From the NCBI GenBank assembly GCA_011317545.1, contig WUJK01000012.1:1563001-1627000 (forward strand): a stretch of 64,000 nt of DNA, written 5' to 3'. This DNA is from Coniella vitis (lineage: Eukaryota > Ascomycota > Sordariomycetes > Diaporthales > Schizoparmaceae). The notes beneath the pieces are model-generated. The model saw only the letters and a program-made list of their open reading frames with translations. It did not search any database and was not told the DNA's origin. Both the position numbers and the translations under genes were made by a program. This document shows positions 21,518-32,513 of this stretch, piece by piece; the stretch's first letter is position 1; each line of letters begins with the position of its first letter.

Positions 21518-22445
21518 TTTGGGCTGGATCTGGACAGCAACGCCGGTATATTCTACCTCGGTGCGTAGTAAGGTGAGTATATAGTGATTTAAAAGGTAGG
21601 AGAAGGGGAAACCCAAACAGAGGAGATTGGAAGGAGGTCAAATGGGAAGAGGACAACTTCAAGGGCGTAGGCTGCTATGCCACGAATAAAGACTTTGTCC
21701 TGGATATTCTGGACTTGAGCGTTATAGTATTTTGCATTTGTTCTTTATTCGAAGATGTTATTTTGTCCCGCTGCTCGGCGCAATATTGTGAAAATGGTGC
21801 ATTGGCAAGACCGTCTCGAAAACCCACCGACTGTTCGGATAAAATAATCCAAGACTATATATACAAGGACTGGAACTAGTCGTGTACATGGTTGCACCCA
21901 CAAGAATGAGGGACTATAACAAAAACAAAAGTGCCAGAATAGTTGCGAGTAGTCAAAAGGAAAACAGACATTTCCCTCAAAGAGCGTCAATAACTTCTGA
22001 AGTCCAAGACGGCGAGCGAATCAGTTCGGTTCTGCAAACCAAGTCAGCTCATGAATCTCACTTTTCTGCTTTCTCCCTCCATATTTGTGTGTTTTCAGAG
22101 GCAACTTCAGTCTTTCCTTCGTAATTACTGGCTTGACAAGACACAAAATGAGTGTTACTAACCTATCTTGTGTCTGAATTGAAAACCATTGTCTTTGCAT
22201 GGTTCCATTTCGTTCACTTTCTCTTTTCCCAGGAACACTCTGGCTCTCATTTTACTCTTCAGAAGTGAGAAAGGGATCAGTGGGCTCGAATACATATATG
22301 TGTATGTAACATTGACTAGACATGGAACTTTATACAAGAATCTTGAGACAACCATATAAACCTTTCAACAACCGACATACAATCCCACATTTTTGTTTAA
22401 AAGGAAGTCTCTTTCCCACGCAAACTCTTCGGTCAACAAGACACA
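21518..22445. other. Intergenic region
   Basis: No gene seen; AT-rich 3' and 5' flanks of two minus-strand genes. Confidence 0.55.
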
Positions 22446-23305
22446 TTAGATGCTAACATAGTACTCACTCGACAGCGTAGCAGAGGTGCCGGTGAACGGC
22501 TCCGTGCCCGCCTGAATGTCAATCAAGCACGAGCTCCCGGACACGCCCTCGTAGGTCACGAGGTAGTCAAAGAAGGTCATGAGGTTAGCGTCAAAGGAGG
22601 TGATTTCGCTCGAGGCGACAAAGCTGTAGACCTTGACGCTGCCGTTGAGGCCGTAGTAGAGCGACCACGTGTGGCCGCTGAGCGTGACGGTGGCAATCGC
22701 ACTGCCCGTCGACGAGATGGGGCCCGCGCCGCCCAGCGCAGCGAGCCAGATCATGATCTCGTACTCGTCTGTGGTGGAGCTGCAGCTCGAGGAGAGGAAG
22801 GTGTCAAAGGCCACGTCGGCGTCGATCGACGTGCCCGTGTAGCTGGGATGGTGTTAGTCTTGGACCTTAACTTCGAGTAGGGCGCATGGGGCTGGACAAT
22901 CAGGAGACATTGATCAAAATCCACTCACGTGTACTCCCACACGGCAGTAATGGTCGAGATCGATGACAGCTCCGCAGGGGTAAAGACGAGCGAGACATCA
23001 GCAAAGGACTTGACGCTCGAGGAGCCGCCAGCCCACGTCCAGGTGGTCGACCACGAGATGATGTTGTTGCTGAGACTCTTGACCGTGGTGCACTGCGAGC
23101 CGCTCGTGGCCTCGGCCTCGCCCCAGAGGTCGTTGTAGACAATGTAGGAGCCCGTCTCTATCTCGCCCCACTGGTCGCACGTCTCGGTCGAGCGCTCCTT
23201 GAGCGCGGGCGTGGGCTTCTCGGCGTGGGACGCCTCGCGCTGGCTGTGTCTGGCGGTGGCGAGGCTGGCGAGGGCCAGGGAGGCAAGGCCGACGGAGAAC
23301 TTCAT
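22446..23305 (-). CDS. GH12 endoglucanase/xyloglucanase, secreted, 257 aa
   Basis: Glycoside hydrolase family 12 enzyme acting on beta-1,4-glucan or xyloglucan, secreted. Exons 23305-22929 and 22842-22446 join in frame over an 86-bp intron (donor GTGAGT, acceptor CCCAG). Signal peptide MKFSVGLASLALASLATA. The mature protein shows the GH12 series: CDQWGEIETGSYIVYNDLWG, SWSTTWTWAGG, DADVAFDTF, YEIMIWLAALGGAGPIS with the nucleophile Glu in EIMIWL, and IQAGTEPFTGTSATL with the acid/base Glu in GTEPFTG. Length fits the family (about 220-260 aa). Both catalytic Glu are present, so activity is expected. Endoglucanase versus xyloglucanase cannot be decided from the sequence. Confidence 0.94.
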
Positions 23306-23465
23306 GGTGGCTTGGCTTGTTGGATGGAAGAAGGATAAAGGTGATGAATGACTGGAGATTATAATGTATCGGATACGGGATCAAGAGACCTCGGCAGTGC
23401 ACAAGACAAGGAACAAGCACCAGCAACTCGTGATGAATTAGCACGGCTCAGAGAGTTCAACTCGG

Positions 23466-23473
23466 CTTTTATA
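23466..23473 (-). promoter_or_regulatory. TATA box of the GH12 gene
   Basis: TATAAAAG on the minus strand, 161 bp upstream of the GH12 start codon at 23305. The position is right for a core promoter with a leader of roughly 130 bp. The match is exact, but the start site itself is inferred. Confidence 0.5.
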
Positions 23474-24781
23474 TGAAAGCCCCATATCATTGTCACGGAA
23501 GCAGCCGTGCTTGGCATTTGCTGACGACGATTGTGCCTTGAAAGACAATCTCTTGGGCGCGGCAACCCAACATCTGAGCGGGATCCATCGTCTACCTGGA
23601 CCGACGGCTCTCCAAGAGATGCCCTCCGCAACATACACGACTTGCCTGGGAGATTACGAGGTCCACCAATACATCCGTCGGCAGCTCCGCTCAGACGCCT
23701 CCTACACAGGTGGAAAAACAAAAGAAACAAAGTAAGATGTGGTTCTTCACCCCCGAAAAGGGCATATGGGGTCACTGGGCTCGTTATCATGCCTCGCCCG
23801 TTCAACATCGTGGACCCAGTCACAGTCCTACTGGAACACCCACACAAGCTTCCCACTATTCTTCGACCATACGTGCTCGGATCGACAGCTTACGCATGGC
23901 CATCCTCCGCCCTTTTTCGGAGCAGGTGTGGGCGTGACAGGGGCATCAGATGTGTCGTAGACAGTGCCATTGGCGGGATTTACCATCACACCTCTTCTTC
24001 TACACCCCAGCCTTTGACAATATCTGATGGATCAGCACTACCCAAAGCCGGCAGTCGTCTTCCAGGGGTTGGGGGGGGATCGTAAGTGGGACTTCCCCAC
24101 AAACCGACACGTTTTGTTGAACCCGAGTGGAATGTTACAGTGTGTCATGTGAGAGGAAGCATACTTCGTTATCTCTTGTTTGGGCCTCCTTGCCCAGATT
24201 CGGCCGTTGTACACAGGTCCTCCAGCAGATATTAGAGCTGGAGACTCTTTTGATTATAGACTCTGGTTTTTGTATTCTGTCTAGATGCAACCAAAGTTGT
24301 AGAGTGGGCGTTGATGGATGTTCTGGTATCAACTATTCTGCCTTACGATAGTTGTCGATCATTCATCTTAGGCCGGAAGTTTAAGCGTATCACGAGCCTG
24401 GTTGTCGATAGGCAAGCGTTCCGAGAACCCCATTGTCCAATATTATCCACGTGGACTATAATGTCAGGAACGCCAAGATTTTTGCTATATAACCCCCCTG
24501 TTGATATATTGTCGTTTCAGCCATCCAATAATCGCGTCTTGGCAGTGCTATACGCGTACTTGTATAGGGAGACAATGGCCATGCTGGCATGGTCTGAGAG
24601 AAAGCAGCACGGGATGGAATGGGGGCAGGGCCATGGACCGTTCGGCATAAACTGCCGTGCAGATCCTCTCTGCGTTTAACATCACTCCTACCCCATTGCC
24701 AACAAGTCCTGTCGCATGCTGTCATATATAAGCCATAGGTACAGGAACCTTACTTTACAGTCCGGGCTTTTGGCGACTGTG

Positions 24782-24800
24782 GTGTAGTGGTCCATCTGAC
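24782..24800 (+). other. tRNA 5'-end-like relic (A box)
   Basis: GTGGTGTAGTGG matches the Pol III A box and D-arm start found in fungal tRNA genes such as tRNA-Val, but the sequence then diverges and no B box (GGTTCGAnTCC) follows. Probably a tRNA fragment. Confidence 0.35.
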
Positions 24801-25287
24801 ACATGCAATATCAGGCAAAGTTATGGACCCGTTCTTACTGCATACCGACCAGCATGCCGAATACGAAACAATCAAGGCTAACCTCCGTTTTTGGTTCATC
24901 CGATTGTCTCGTTTGGGTAATAGGAAAACGGAAGTTCCCTTCGGCATCTTTCCCGCCAACCAAGACCAAGACCGAGAGCGGAGATGGTCGGGCTTCCGAG
25001 CCCGTATGAGGAATAGCACTTGGACTCAACAGTTCAGTTTTTCCCGACGGCAATATGTTAATATTACATCCGTTCATGTGTCGTCTGGAAGTACTGTAAT
25101 GTGTTTGTGAAGAATCATCCAGCATTAAGATTTTGTTTGCTTTAACCAGCCAAAGGAGAAAGGAAAGCATTGCCAAATATTTGCAACTTTAAAGTTTCTG
25201 ATATACCACCCATACGATTACAGATGAATATCTGTGACAATAAAAGACAGCTATGTACATTACGCTTAAGGAGTACTTCTTTTGCCC

Positions 25288-25302
25288 TTGTGGTGTAGTG
25301 GC
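25288..25302 (+). other. tRNA 5'-end-like relic (A box)
   Basis: TTGTGGTGTAGTGG, the same 13-base core as at 24782, again without anticodon arm or B box. Confidence 0.35.
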
Positions 25303-25477
25303 CGCTTTTGATAATATCAATCCCACTTAATCACCTCTCTTGATTCCCGTGGTACTTATATGTAGGCATCACAGTACAAGTCATCAAATTCAACCTCTAT
25401 AGCACGCAAACTCTGCTGAGCAACCCCCGTAGTAAACTTCCAAACCATCAAACTGTCATTCCATTTTCCCATGTCTT

Positions 25478-25978
25478 CTACGAGACCGTCCTCGTCACAG
25501 CAACCAAGCAAGCCAACCACGCGCCCAGATCGACCGTCAAAGTTCTCAAATCGTGTACCCGTAACCACCGTTTCTGCTGCTCAACCGCTTCCCCTTTGCC
25601 GTCATCCTCCACCATGGCCTGAATCTTGTACATGACGGCCGGCATAAAGGCCAAGTGCGATACCGCCAGCGCCGCGCCGGCCGCATACCAAGCCCAGCTG
25701 CCTCTGGCACTCAGCAGTGCGCCATGTCTGCGAATATTGAGAATGGACGTTGTGGTTGTGACGGCCAGGGGGAACAAGACACGCTCAATGTCGTGGCCTT
25801 TAAAGACTCTTTTCCACCACAGGGGGAGGACTGTGTTGGAGACGGGCGCGAGGTCTGGGTGTACAAATGTGCTGTATATGACGCGCTGGTCCCATGCAAA
25901 CCAGAGGGTACAGGTCGAGCTGATAAGAGGGGTGAGGTGGAGGAGGGTCGTTGGGTCAACAAAAAGCCCGGATGCCAT
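25478..25978 (-). CDS. DUF1772-like integral membrane protein, 166 aa
   Basis: Single exon from MASGLFVDPTTLLHL. Four hydrophobic segments: LLHLTPLISSTCTLWFAW; LFPLAVTTTTSIL, followed by the Arg pair of NIRRHG; WAWYAAGAALAVSHLAFM; and VDLGAWLACLVAV. The spacing, the early polar site FVHPDLAP before LPLWWKRVF, and the ending VHDLRTLTVDLGAWLA resemble the small DUF1772-like proteins common beside fungal aromatic-polyketide and meroterpenoid genes; some relatives are anthrone oxygenases. The length is typical and no break is seen. Frame-internal starts further upstream (to 26149) give a non-conserved leader, so MASGL is preferred. The family assignment rests on overall pattern and is moderate. 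Confidence 0.6.
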   Translation of the reverse strand: MASGLFVDPTTLLHLTPLISSTCTLWFAWDQRVIYSTFVHPDLAPVSNTVLPLWWKRVFKGHDIERVLFPLAVTTTTSILNIRRHGALLSARGSWAWYAAGAALAVSHLAFMPAVMYKIQAMVEDDGKGEAVEQQKRWLRVHDLRTLTVDLGAWLACLVAVTRTVS

Positions 25979-27057
25979 TACAAATGCTGTCGAACTGCGC
26001 TTTTGGCACAAATTGATTCTAGTGGTTCCGTTCTTTTGAGGGCTTGTCTGCTGTGTCCCAGTGCTGATTTGCAAAGTAGATGATGAAGGCTTTGCTGGCT
26101 TCAGCAAGAACGTGGCAAGAGCATCGTTCTTGTGCGTATATATCAGCATCGAGCACGGCCCGAAAATAATGCGAGGCTGGGGCGAGGACCGAGTCTTTCC
26201 GGTAAGCTGACGCTGTTGTTCTCCACGGCGATGCTACAATCAGACCACAATGACGAGTATCTCAGTTATTGCAAGTTACTCTATAAATAACATCCCTTAT
26301 ACCTCTAATCACAGAATCATCATCACAATGGCTGCAACCGACATAGTCAAGTCCGTGGATAACACCAATTGCTATAACCCAAATTGTGGGTAGGATAACG
26401 TATTCAGCGTAACGAATCATTAACGCTATACGGGAGTGCACCCTCCGTAGTTATTCAAAATAATAAGTCGTCAAAACGTTGATCAGATTTCTACAAGCTC
26501 TTCAGTTAAAAGTCAGAAAATGCTTGGTATTCTTCTGATAGCAAGACGTAGTGAACGAGTTGGTTGCCTTGTCTCTAGGAGTCTTGACTTCGCATATTCA
26601 TGGTACTCTGTGAGTGACTATGTCCTGGTGAAAGTGCTATTCTGAACGTTGCGGACATATACTATCAGAGAAGCCCATTTCGCTATGCGGGGTATGAGCA
26701 GAGTCCCAGGACTTTGTTTGCATGGTTGGACTAGTAAATGAGCCTTGACATGGTAGTATTTATTGACGGGATAACCTGTCCATTCTCATATATGTCTACT
26801 TTTTTCGTACATCTCATGAATCCCGCAACTTGCATATTGTCCACGCAGTGCTCTTATGCGCGCTAATTACTCTCATCGTCGCGGCGGAAGAAACCGAGGT
26901 CACGTTACAGTGCTTATGAAGAACGGTGCTTCTCAACTACGAACTAGTGTATGTGACCACTTTCTTGTAGCTTTAGATCCAGAGCCAGAAGAATCTCTTA
27001 TTCCTGTAGAATTTCTCGTAGAGAACCTCATTCGCACTCCTATGTGGCGTGCCTTCT
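25979..27057. other. Intergenic region with a possible orphan first exon
   Basis: A promoter-like tataaata at 26281-26290 lies about 40 bp before cacaATGGCTGC near 26328, opening a 21-codon frame (MAATDIVKSVDN..., ending NPNCG) that reaches a GTAGGAT donor-like site. No following exon could be placed. The rest is AT-rich and empty. Confidence 0.3.
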
Positions 27058-27453
27058 TCAGAAGTCTTCCAATTTGATGACATGATATGAAGGTTCTTCA
27101 TAAGGATGGGCTCTGAGTTGTTAGATGTCAGCGAGTACTCTATACAATAAATCTCAGTCCACTCAAACAAAGCATACTCACTCCTTTAGCGCCTTGACTG
27201 CCGCCCTGGTGACATCCTCCCCGATACAGAGCGTTTCAACTGTAGCCTCCTCTACTTGCTCGAGTTCGCCTTTCTTACCGATATGAGGGTTGGCACTGGC
27301 TCCAGGACGAAACTCTCCGGTGCCGAAGACAGTAAAGGAGCACTCTGAATAGTTGGGGTATCTTCCTGCCCCAGCGGAAAAGACGGCTTGCTTACAGCGA
27401 GCCAAGTCTTTCAAGGGAGCGTGGAAAACGAGCTTGAACCGCGTGGTCGCCAT
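27058..27453 (-). CDS. NIF3-like / YqfO-type small protein, 108 aa
   Basis: Conserved small domain related to the NIF3/YqfO fold (alpha-beta, CutA1-like); biochemical role unclear. Exon 1 (27453-27182) encodes FKLVFHAPLKDLARCKQAVF, then the hallmark SAGAGRYPNYSECSFTVFGT and FRPGASANPHIGKKGELEQV. The frame appears to stop at 27178, but a perfect donor GTGAGTAT sits at 27181. Acceptor CTCAG at 27113 then adds a 55-bp exon (27112-27058) reading EAHPYEEPSYHVIKLEDF, which is the conserved end of the family. The intron is 69 bp. All expected Gly/His/Glu positions are present, so the gene looks functional. Confidence 0.9.
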
Positions 27454-28754
27454 ATTGCGAACTGTTATGTATAAGGATCGGGCTCGAGCTGTTAAGAGAA
27501 TCCCTAGTATTTGTCAGAAAGAGAAATTCTATCAAAGGTCGAGAGTAAAATGTACCTACAATATATGGAGTTGGTCAGGCTCAAGTTTTTGTATCTGTGG
27601 CAGTTTTGACAGTATTCGATCCCGGGCACAGAGATATGCTTGCAGACTGATGAGTAATACGGAATGCCAGATTGCTGCAGGACTATGTACTATGTAATGG
27701 ACAAGGGCCTGCTGATTACAGCCAATCAGAGTTGACTTACGAGGAAAGGTGTGGGTAAAGTTTCCCAGCCACCGCATTTCCTGTCCCTTGTGCTCAGCTT
27801 TTTATAGCATAACCCACCGCTCGTCTTGCAAGGTTGTCCTTGCTTGGTTGGTTTCTCCTTTTGGAAACTATCGATCTATCTCAAGAGTATCTCGGCGTTC
27901 TTGGAGTTCTGTCTTACTGCCCACGGTTCCTCTCGGACAATTTACGTTCTCGAGCCATACTAGCTCTACAGGCATCTCCTGCCCTATACAGGCGGGTGAA
28001 CGATCCTGGGTCTCGGCTTGAAAGCGTATTGATCTGCTGCGGCGGCGTGGCTAAGCAGGCCTGTAAGATACCGAGTTGCTATTGTGATCTTTTGATTCCT
28101 TCCCAACTATCGCGTGTCTCGATATCCCCATCTCAAGAGTACCTAGGGATTCTTGGAGTTCTGTCTTACTGCCCACGGTTCCTCTCGGACAATTTACGTT
28201 CTCGAGCCATACTAGCTCTACAGGCATCTACTGCCCTATACAGGCAGGTAACGATCCTGGGTCTCGGCTTGAAAGCGTATTGATCTGCTGCGGCGGCGTG
28301 GCTAAGCAGGCCTGTAAGATACCGAATTGCTCTTGTGATCTTTTGATTCCTGCCCAACTATCGCGTGTCTCTATATCCACCTCAACAGTACCTAGGGATT
28401 CTTGGAGTTTTGTCTTACTGTCCACGATTCCTCTCGGACTATTCACGTTGTCAAGCTATACTAGCTCTATAGGCATCTGCTGCCCTATACAGGCAGATAT
28501 GATCCTAGGTCTTGGCTTGAAAGCGTGTTGATCTGCTGCGGCGGCGTGGCTAAGCAGGCCTGTGAGATACCGAACTGCTGTTGTGATCTTTCCAATTCTT
28601 TTTACATTCACAGTCCTTTCCCGAGTCAAGGCTGCTCGTTGAATTTTAACAAAAAAGCCTGGGCGGGCGGGTCCTAAGACTCGTCTTAGGGGGTATACAT
28701 TTTGCCCTTATGCTAACCTTGAGAGACCAGACCAGACCACTCCGTGCAAAAACC
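27454..28754. other. Intergenic region containing a tandem repeat
   Basis: Besides the 250-bp tandem repeat (listed separately), I see only a C/G-rich patch near 28655-28690 with the inverted pair CTAAGAC/GTCTTAG before the next gene. Confidence 0.55.
27881..28600 (+). repeat. Tandem repeat, about 250 bp x 2.9
   Basis: Three head-to-tail copies begin near 27881, 28133 and 28382 (periods 252 and 249 bp). Each contains TTCTTGGAGTT, CTCTCGGACAATTTACG, GGCATCTNCTGCCCTATACAGGC, a CTGCTGCGGCGGCGTGGC block and TGATCTTTTGATTCC. Copies 1 and 2 are very alike; copy 3 has diverged by scattered substitutions. Differences are mixed, not purely C-to-T, so RIP is not obvious. No convincing protein is encoded. 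Confidence 0.9.
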
Positions 28755-30119
28755 ATGACAAGATACGCTACTCCACCTCCACCCCCGCCGCTTGATGCAT
28801 CGACGCAGCCCAATACATCGCGAGATGCTCAGGAAAACCCGCCTGAACGAGTCAACCTTCCGAGCTATCTGTCATCCACTACGTCCTCGCCGGCAAATGA
28901 TATACAGCCAACATGGCCTCGGAAAGTGAGCGTTACTGGGATACCCTCACTCGTCTCTTGGCAATCCGATCTCCTCGGAAAACTCTTTCTCGACATCGAC
29001 TGGATCACGCGCGGTGATGATAAGGGCGCTTTTTTCAAGATTCATACGCGGGTGAGGATGAGTGAATCTCCAACCACTGGCCGTGTCGAGAGAGTAAGCG
29101 TTTTTCTTTTTCTTGCTCCGGAGCGAATTCGGACACTTTCATTCACGCCTCGGCCAAAATTGCTGGCCTTCGGCGCGGACACTGTCTGTCTGGACTTCGA
29201 ATTATACACGCCGCCTGCTTTAGTGCTTCCCAAGAAGTACGAGGTTACGCGTGATGGAGAGAAAATTGTTATGCAATTGCTGCGATCACTAGCTACGCAA
29301 ACCTCTTTTAGTATGTCTGCAGAGCTATCGCCTAGCAAAATGTCCGCCTCCAAGTTGAAAGAGCTTTGCACGGCAGTCTCTGCAGGTAAACTTCCAAGTA
29401 TCGATCCCACTATGGATTGCGTGAGGACATTATATCAGGGTGCCGGTGGATGCATACTAGAGGGCGCATCTTTGGCTACGAAAGGCTCACCTGCTCCGCC
29501 CATCTACAACCCAGTTGAGATAACTCGTAAGTGTCAGAATCCCCTTGATGTTTTGTGTGGCATTGGCTTACTTTGTTACAGTCAAACGTAAAAAGCGCCG
29601 CCTTAACAACTCTGTGCTTTGCGAACAGGAGCAAGTTCAAGTCAACGCCCCGTCCCCTAGACTGCCCAATTATTCTGCAGTATCAGGTGGACCACGGCCG
29701 TCTGCTTCTTACCGTAAGTCTTTTGGTCGATTTGTAGCTTCCTACAGGCTAATGTTCTTATAATAGGCAACGCTCTCAGGGTTCGGAGATTCTCCGAGTC
29801 CGACGCTAAACTCTCATGGACCAGTCAGGACGCCCTCCCACCCTTAGTCATCAATCGTCAGTTCAACAGTTTCAAGACCGAGTTGGAAAAGATATGCTCT
29901 GCGCAAACATCAAACATCACAGAGATATTTGTTGCGCAGAACCGTGCATTAATCACGGAGATGACAAATCTCCACAACCAACTCCATGATACCGTGAACG
30001 AACTTGTAAATGACAAGCTAAGAGCTGGCTTTGACGAGGTAGAAGATCATGTGATGGAGCAACTGACAACCAGGCCTGTTACGGCGACCTTCACGTTTCC
30101 TGACCATCCGCACTACTAG
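28755..30119 (+). CDS. Unknown protein, nuclear-type basic motif and coiled-coil C-terminus, 418 aa
   Basis: Not recognised. Exons (28755-29526, 29582-29713, 29767-30119) join in frame through consensus donors (GTAAGTG, GTAAGTC). The protein begins MTRYATPPPPPPLDAS; an upstream in-frame ATG at 28710 has a poorer context. Residues about 70-230 look like a folded domain (SWQSDLLGKLFLDIDWI, FSMSAELSPSKMSASKL). Exon 2 opens with the basic cluster KRKKRR, a likely nuclear localisation signal. The last 110 residues are helical and acidic (FVAQNRALITEMTNLHNQLHD ... EVEDHVMEQL), a probable coiled coil. No enzyme motif, signal peptide or membrane span is seen. It follows the tandem repeat directly; whether the repeat is its promoter is unknown. 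Confidence 0.72.
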
Positions 30120-31491
30120 CAGGTATCACACCCATAGATAGAATGCAATGTATTCCGGATTCTCATATACAGAGGCGAAGTTCAATTTGTTTTGGGAGAT
30201 CGTGTTGCAGAGCTCGATTATAGTAAACCAGTGAGCAATACTATCAAGCGTTTAAGCAATCGTGATCGGGCATACTTCACCTGGTGGGGTGGTACTTAAG
30301 GAGTTTGTGACATTGGGAAGGGAAGGGAAATCAAGAATAGAATTCGATAGAGAATAAAATGATCGTGAGCTTGGGTATGGTAGCATGTTATAATGTATAT
30401 TCTTCCTGGACTAATATCACGAAGTTAGCCACAGCGCTACATTCATCCAAAGAAGAAGTCCTTCATAACACAGGCGAAGACGGCACGTTGCACACAAGCC
30501 TTCAGCGCCATACACATGAACAGACTGGAGCGACCGAACGCCCAAAGGGCCAAATTGCCAAAGCAGCTGTGGTCAGAGATCCTTGAGCAGCCCAGATACT
30601 GCAGGATCCCGGCCCACATGCCTGATGCAGTTGACGAAATGTTTGAGATTATATTCCAGTTTCCAACACTACAAAGAACTGAAGATCTATCCTCATAAGA
30701 TTGGCCCAATGAGCTTGTCTTAAAGATGCAAAGTCGGAAAGTAAAAATACCCAGAAACTCGGGTATTAAAGATGATAGTCATGCGGACATATATGATGCG
30801 GATGCTAGCAACTAGCAATTAGGTTCTCCCTGGAGGCTTGGAACCAACTACAGCCGCAATTGCCCGTCTTCAGCAGCTCATTTTCGGCAGCTTGTTTCTC
30901 GTAATATATACATGCAGAAGTCGCAACGGTAGAGAGAAAGAAGAAGAGCAGTCGTCTCAAAGATCAAGAACGTATATGCAAGGAGTAAAGATTTGATCCA
31001 CGAGAATGTAGACATCAAAGCACTCCCACGCCCTCTCCTATCTCTTGGACTTTTTTTTTTGTCCCTTTCTTTCTTGCGCCAGTCATCATCTCATGTCTCC
31101 ATTACCACCAGCCTTTTGCCTGAGTACTGGGAAAAGAAGCAGTGGACATGAGGGGGCCCTGCGTCAACTTAGTGCAGCGGCTGGTATGTCGTTGGTCTAT
31201 ACGTACTCTGCAATACCTCGGTCAGCTTCCCTGACCTATCACGGAGCTCTCTGGGCTGGGTTTCACGCTGTTGGGCATTTTGTCACTTCCAACATACATA
31301 ATTTTGCCTTCCCAGTGGGGCGCATAAGCAGATAAATTCCACCCTTCCAACAACAATAGCCAACGCCTCTTGACCAACCGCATTTCATCTCCGGGAAAGA
31401 CCATGACTCTTCCGCTTCTTCCAAGAGGCGTTGGTTTGTTGCCTCTACGAGCCCGCCATCCCTCCGCTTTAGTATCTTTACACCATCCACC
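30120..31491. other. Intergenic region
   Basis: No gene supported. Short open frames on both strands near 30440-30710 lack recognisable domains or consensus splice partners. Confidence 0.5.
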
Positions 31492-32513
31492 ATGGGAGGT
31501 GTCGCATCTATTCCCACAGATGCCTCGCGCAGAGTGCAGGTCATCTCTGCCGGCTATTCACGGACAGGCACCGTGTCCATGTCCATGGCCCTCGCCAAGT
31601 TGCTCGGCGGACCTGTGCTGCACGGCGGCACGCAAATTCTCGTACGAGACGATTGTCAGGGCGCTTCATCCGTCACTATCTGTTTGTGGTCCAGATAACC
31701 AACCACAGAAGCACCGGCCCCCAAAGACTACTGCAGCACCTGGATCAAGGCCTACGAGGCCCGCAACGCAGGCGAGACCGAGGCGACCCTCAAGCTGGTG
31801 CGCCAGGCAACGGCCGGCTTCATCGCGACGGCGGACCTGCCGCCCGCGGACTTTATGCCCGAGATGATGCAGCTGTACCCAGACGCCAAGGTCGTCCTCG
31901 TCCGCCGCGACCCTGTCAAGTGGTGGAACAGCGTCGCCGCTTTGACGAGCCGCACCACGCCCTCGTGGCTGGGGCTCGCCCTGGCGCCGATCCCCGGCTG
32001 GCGATACCTGGCCAAGTTTGCGAATCACTATAGTCAGTCGACGTTGCAGCTGGCCGGTGTCCCAGATTATCACACGGCAAGTCCTGTGGAGCTGATCAAA
32101 AAGGGTGGCCCTCGTGAGTTTTGTCATTTCATTCCATGGCTTTTTTTTTTGGTCCCTTTTTCCTTGTGTCAATCAGCAGCACCAAACTTACCGACTCGTG
32201 CCCAGATATCCTCAAGGCGCATGAGGACAAGGTGCGTGCGCTCGTTCCCAAGGATCAGCTGCTGGAGATGGACCTGAAAGACGGCTGGGAGCCGTTGTGC
32301 CCCTTCCTGGGCGTGCCGGTGCCCAAGGAGCCCTTCCCGCGGGCCAACGACGCCGCCGCCGCCGACAAGTTCGCCACGCGCGTACTGCTCAAAGTGCTTG
32401 GTGTCTGGATATCGATCTTCACCATTGTTGGCTACGCTCTGCTGTCGGGGTACTGGCTGTGGAAGAGGAAAACAGGGCCCCAGATGCCTACTGATGTGCA
32501 AGATGGGAAATGA
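31492..32513 (+). CDS. Sulfotransferase-like P-loop protein (Sulfotransfer_4), membrane-anchored
   Basis: Fungal P-loop family resembling sulfotransferases; PAPS-dependent transfer is the family inference, substrate unknown. Exons 31492-31654, 31712-32113 and 32206-32513 give about 290 aa. The N-terminus carries the 5'-PSB-type loop GYSRTGTVSMSMAL. Then come the 3'-phosphate-binding strand VVLVRRDPVKWWNSV, a middle helical region (LPPADFMPEMMQLYPDAKV) and a C-terminal membrane span (VLGVWISIFTIVGYALLSGYW) followed by KRK. That order, and a C-terminal anchor after PFLGVPVPKEPFPRAN, are characteristic. The first intron (57 bp, donor GTCAGG, acceptor CAGAAG) is the only choice I found that keeps frame, and is less certain than the second (donor GTGAGT). 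Confidence 0.83.

Larger units (their letters stand above)
23306..25477. other. Intergenic region
   Basis: No gene supported over 2.1 kb. It includes the TATA box of the GH12 gene and two short sequences like the 5' part of tRNA genes (24782-24800 and 25288-25302, listed separately). Confidence 0.5.

Noticed and set aside
30443..30709. Overlapping open frames on both strands near 30.5 kb
   Set aside because: Each is below 90 codons, and the two strands overlap without motifs or consensus introns.
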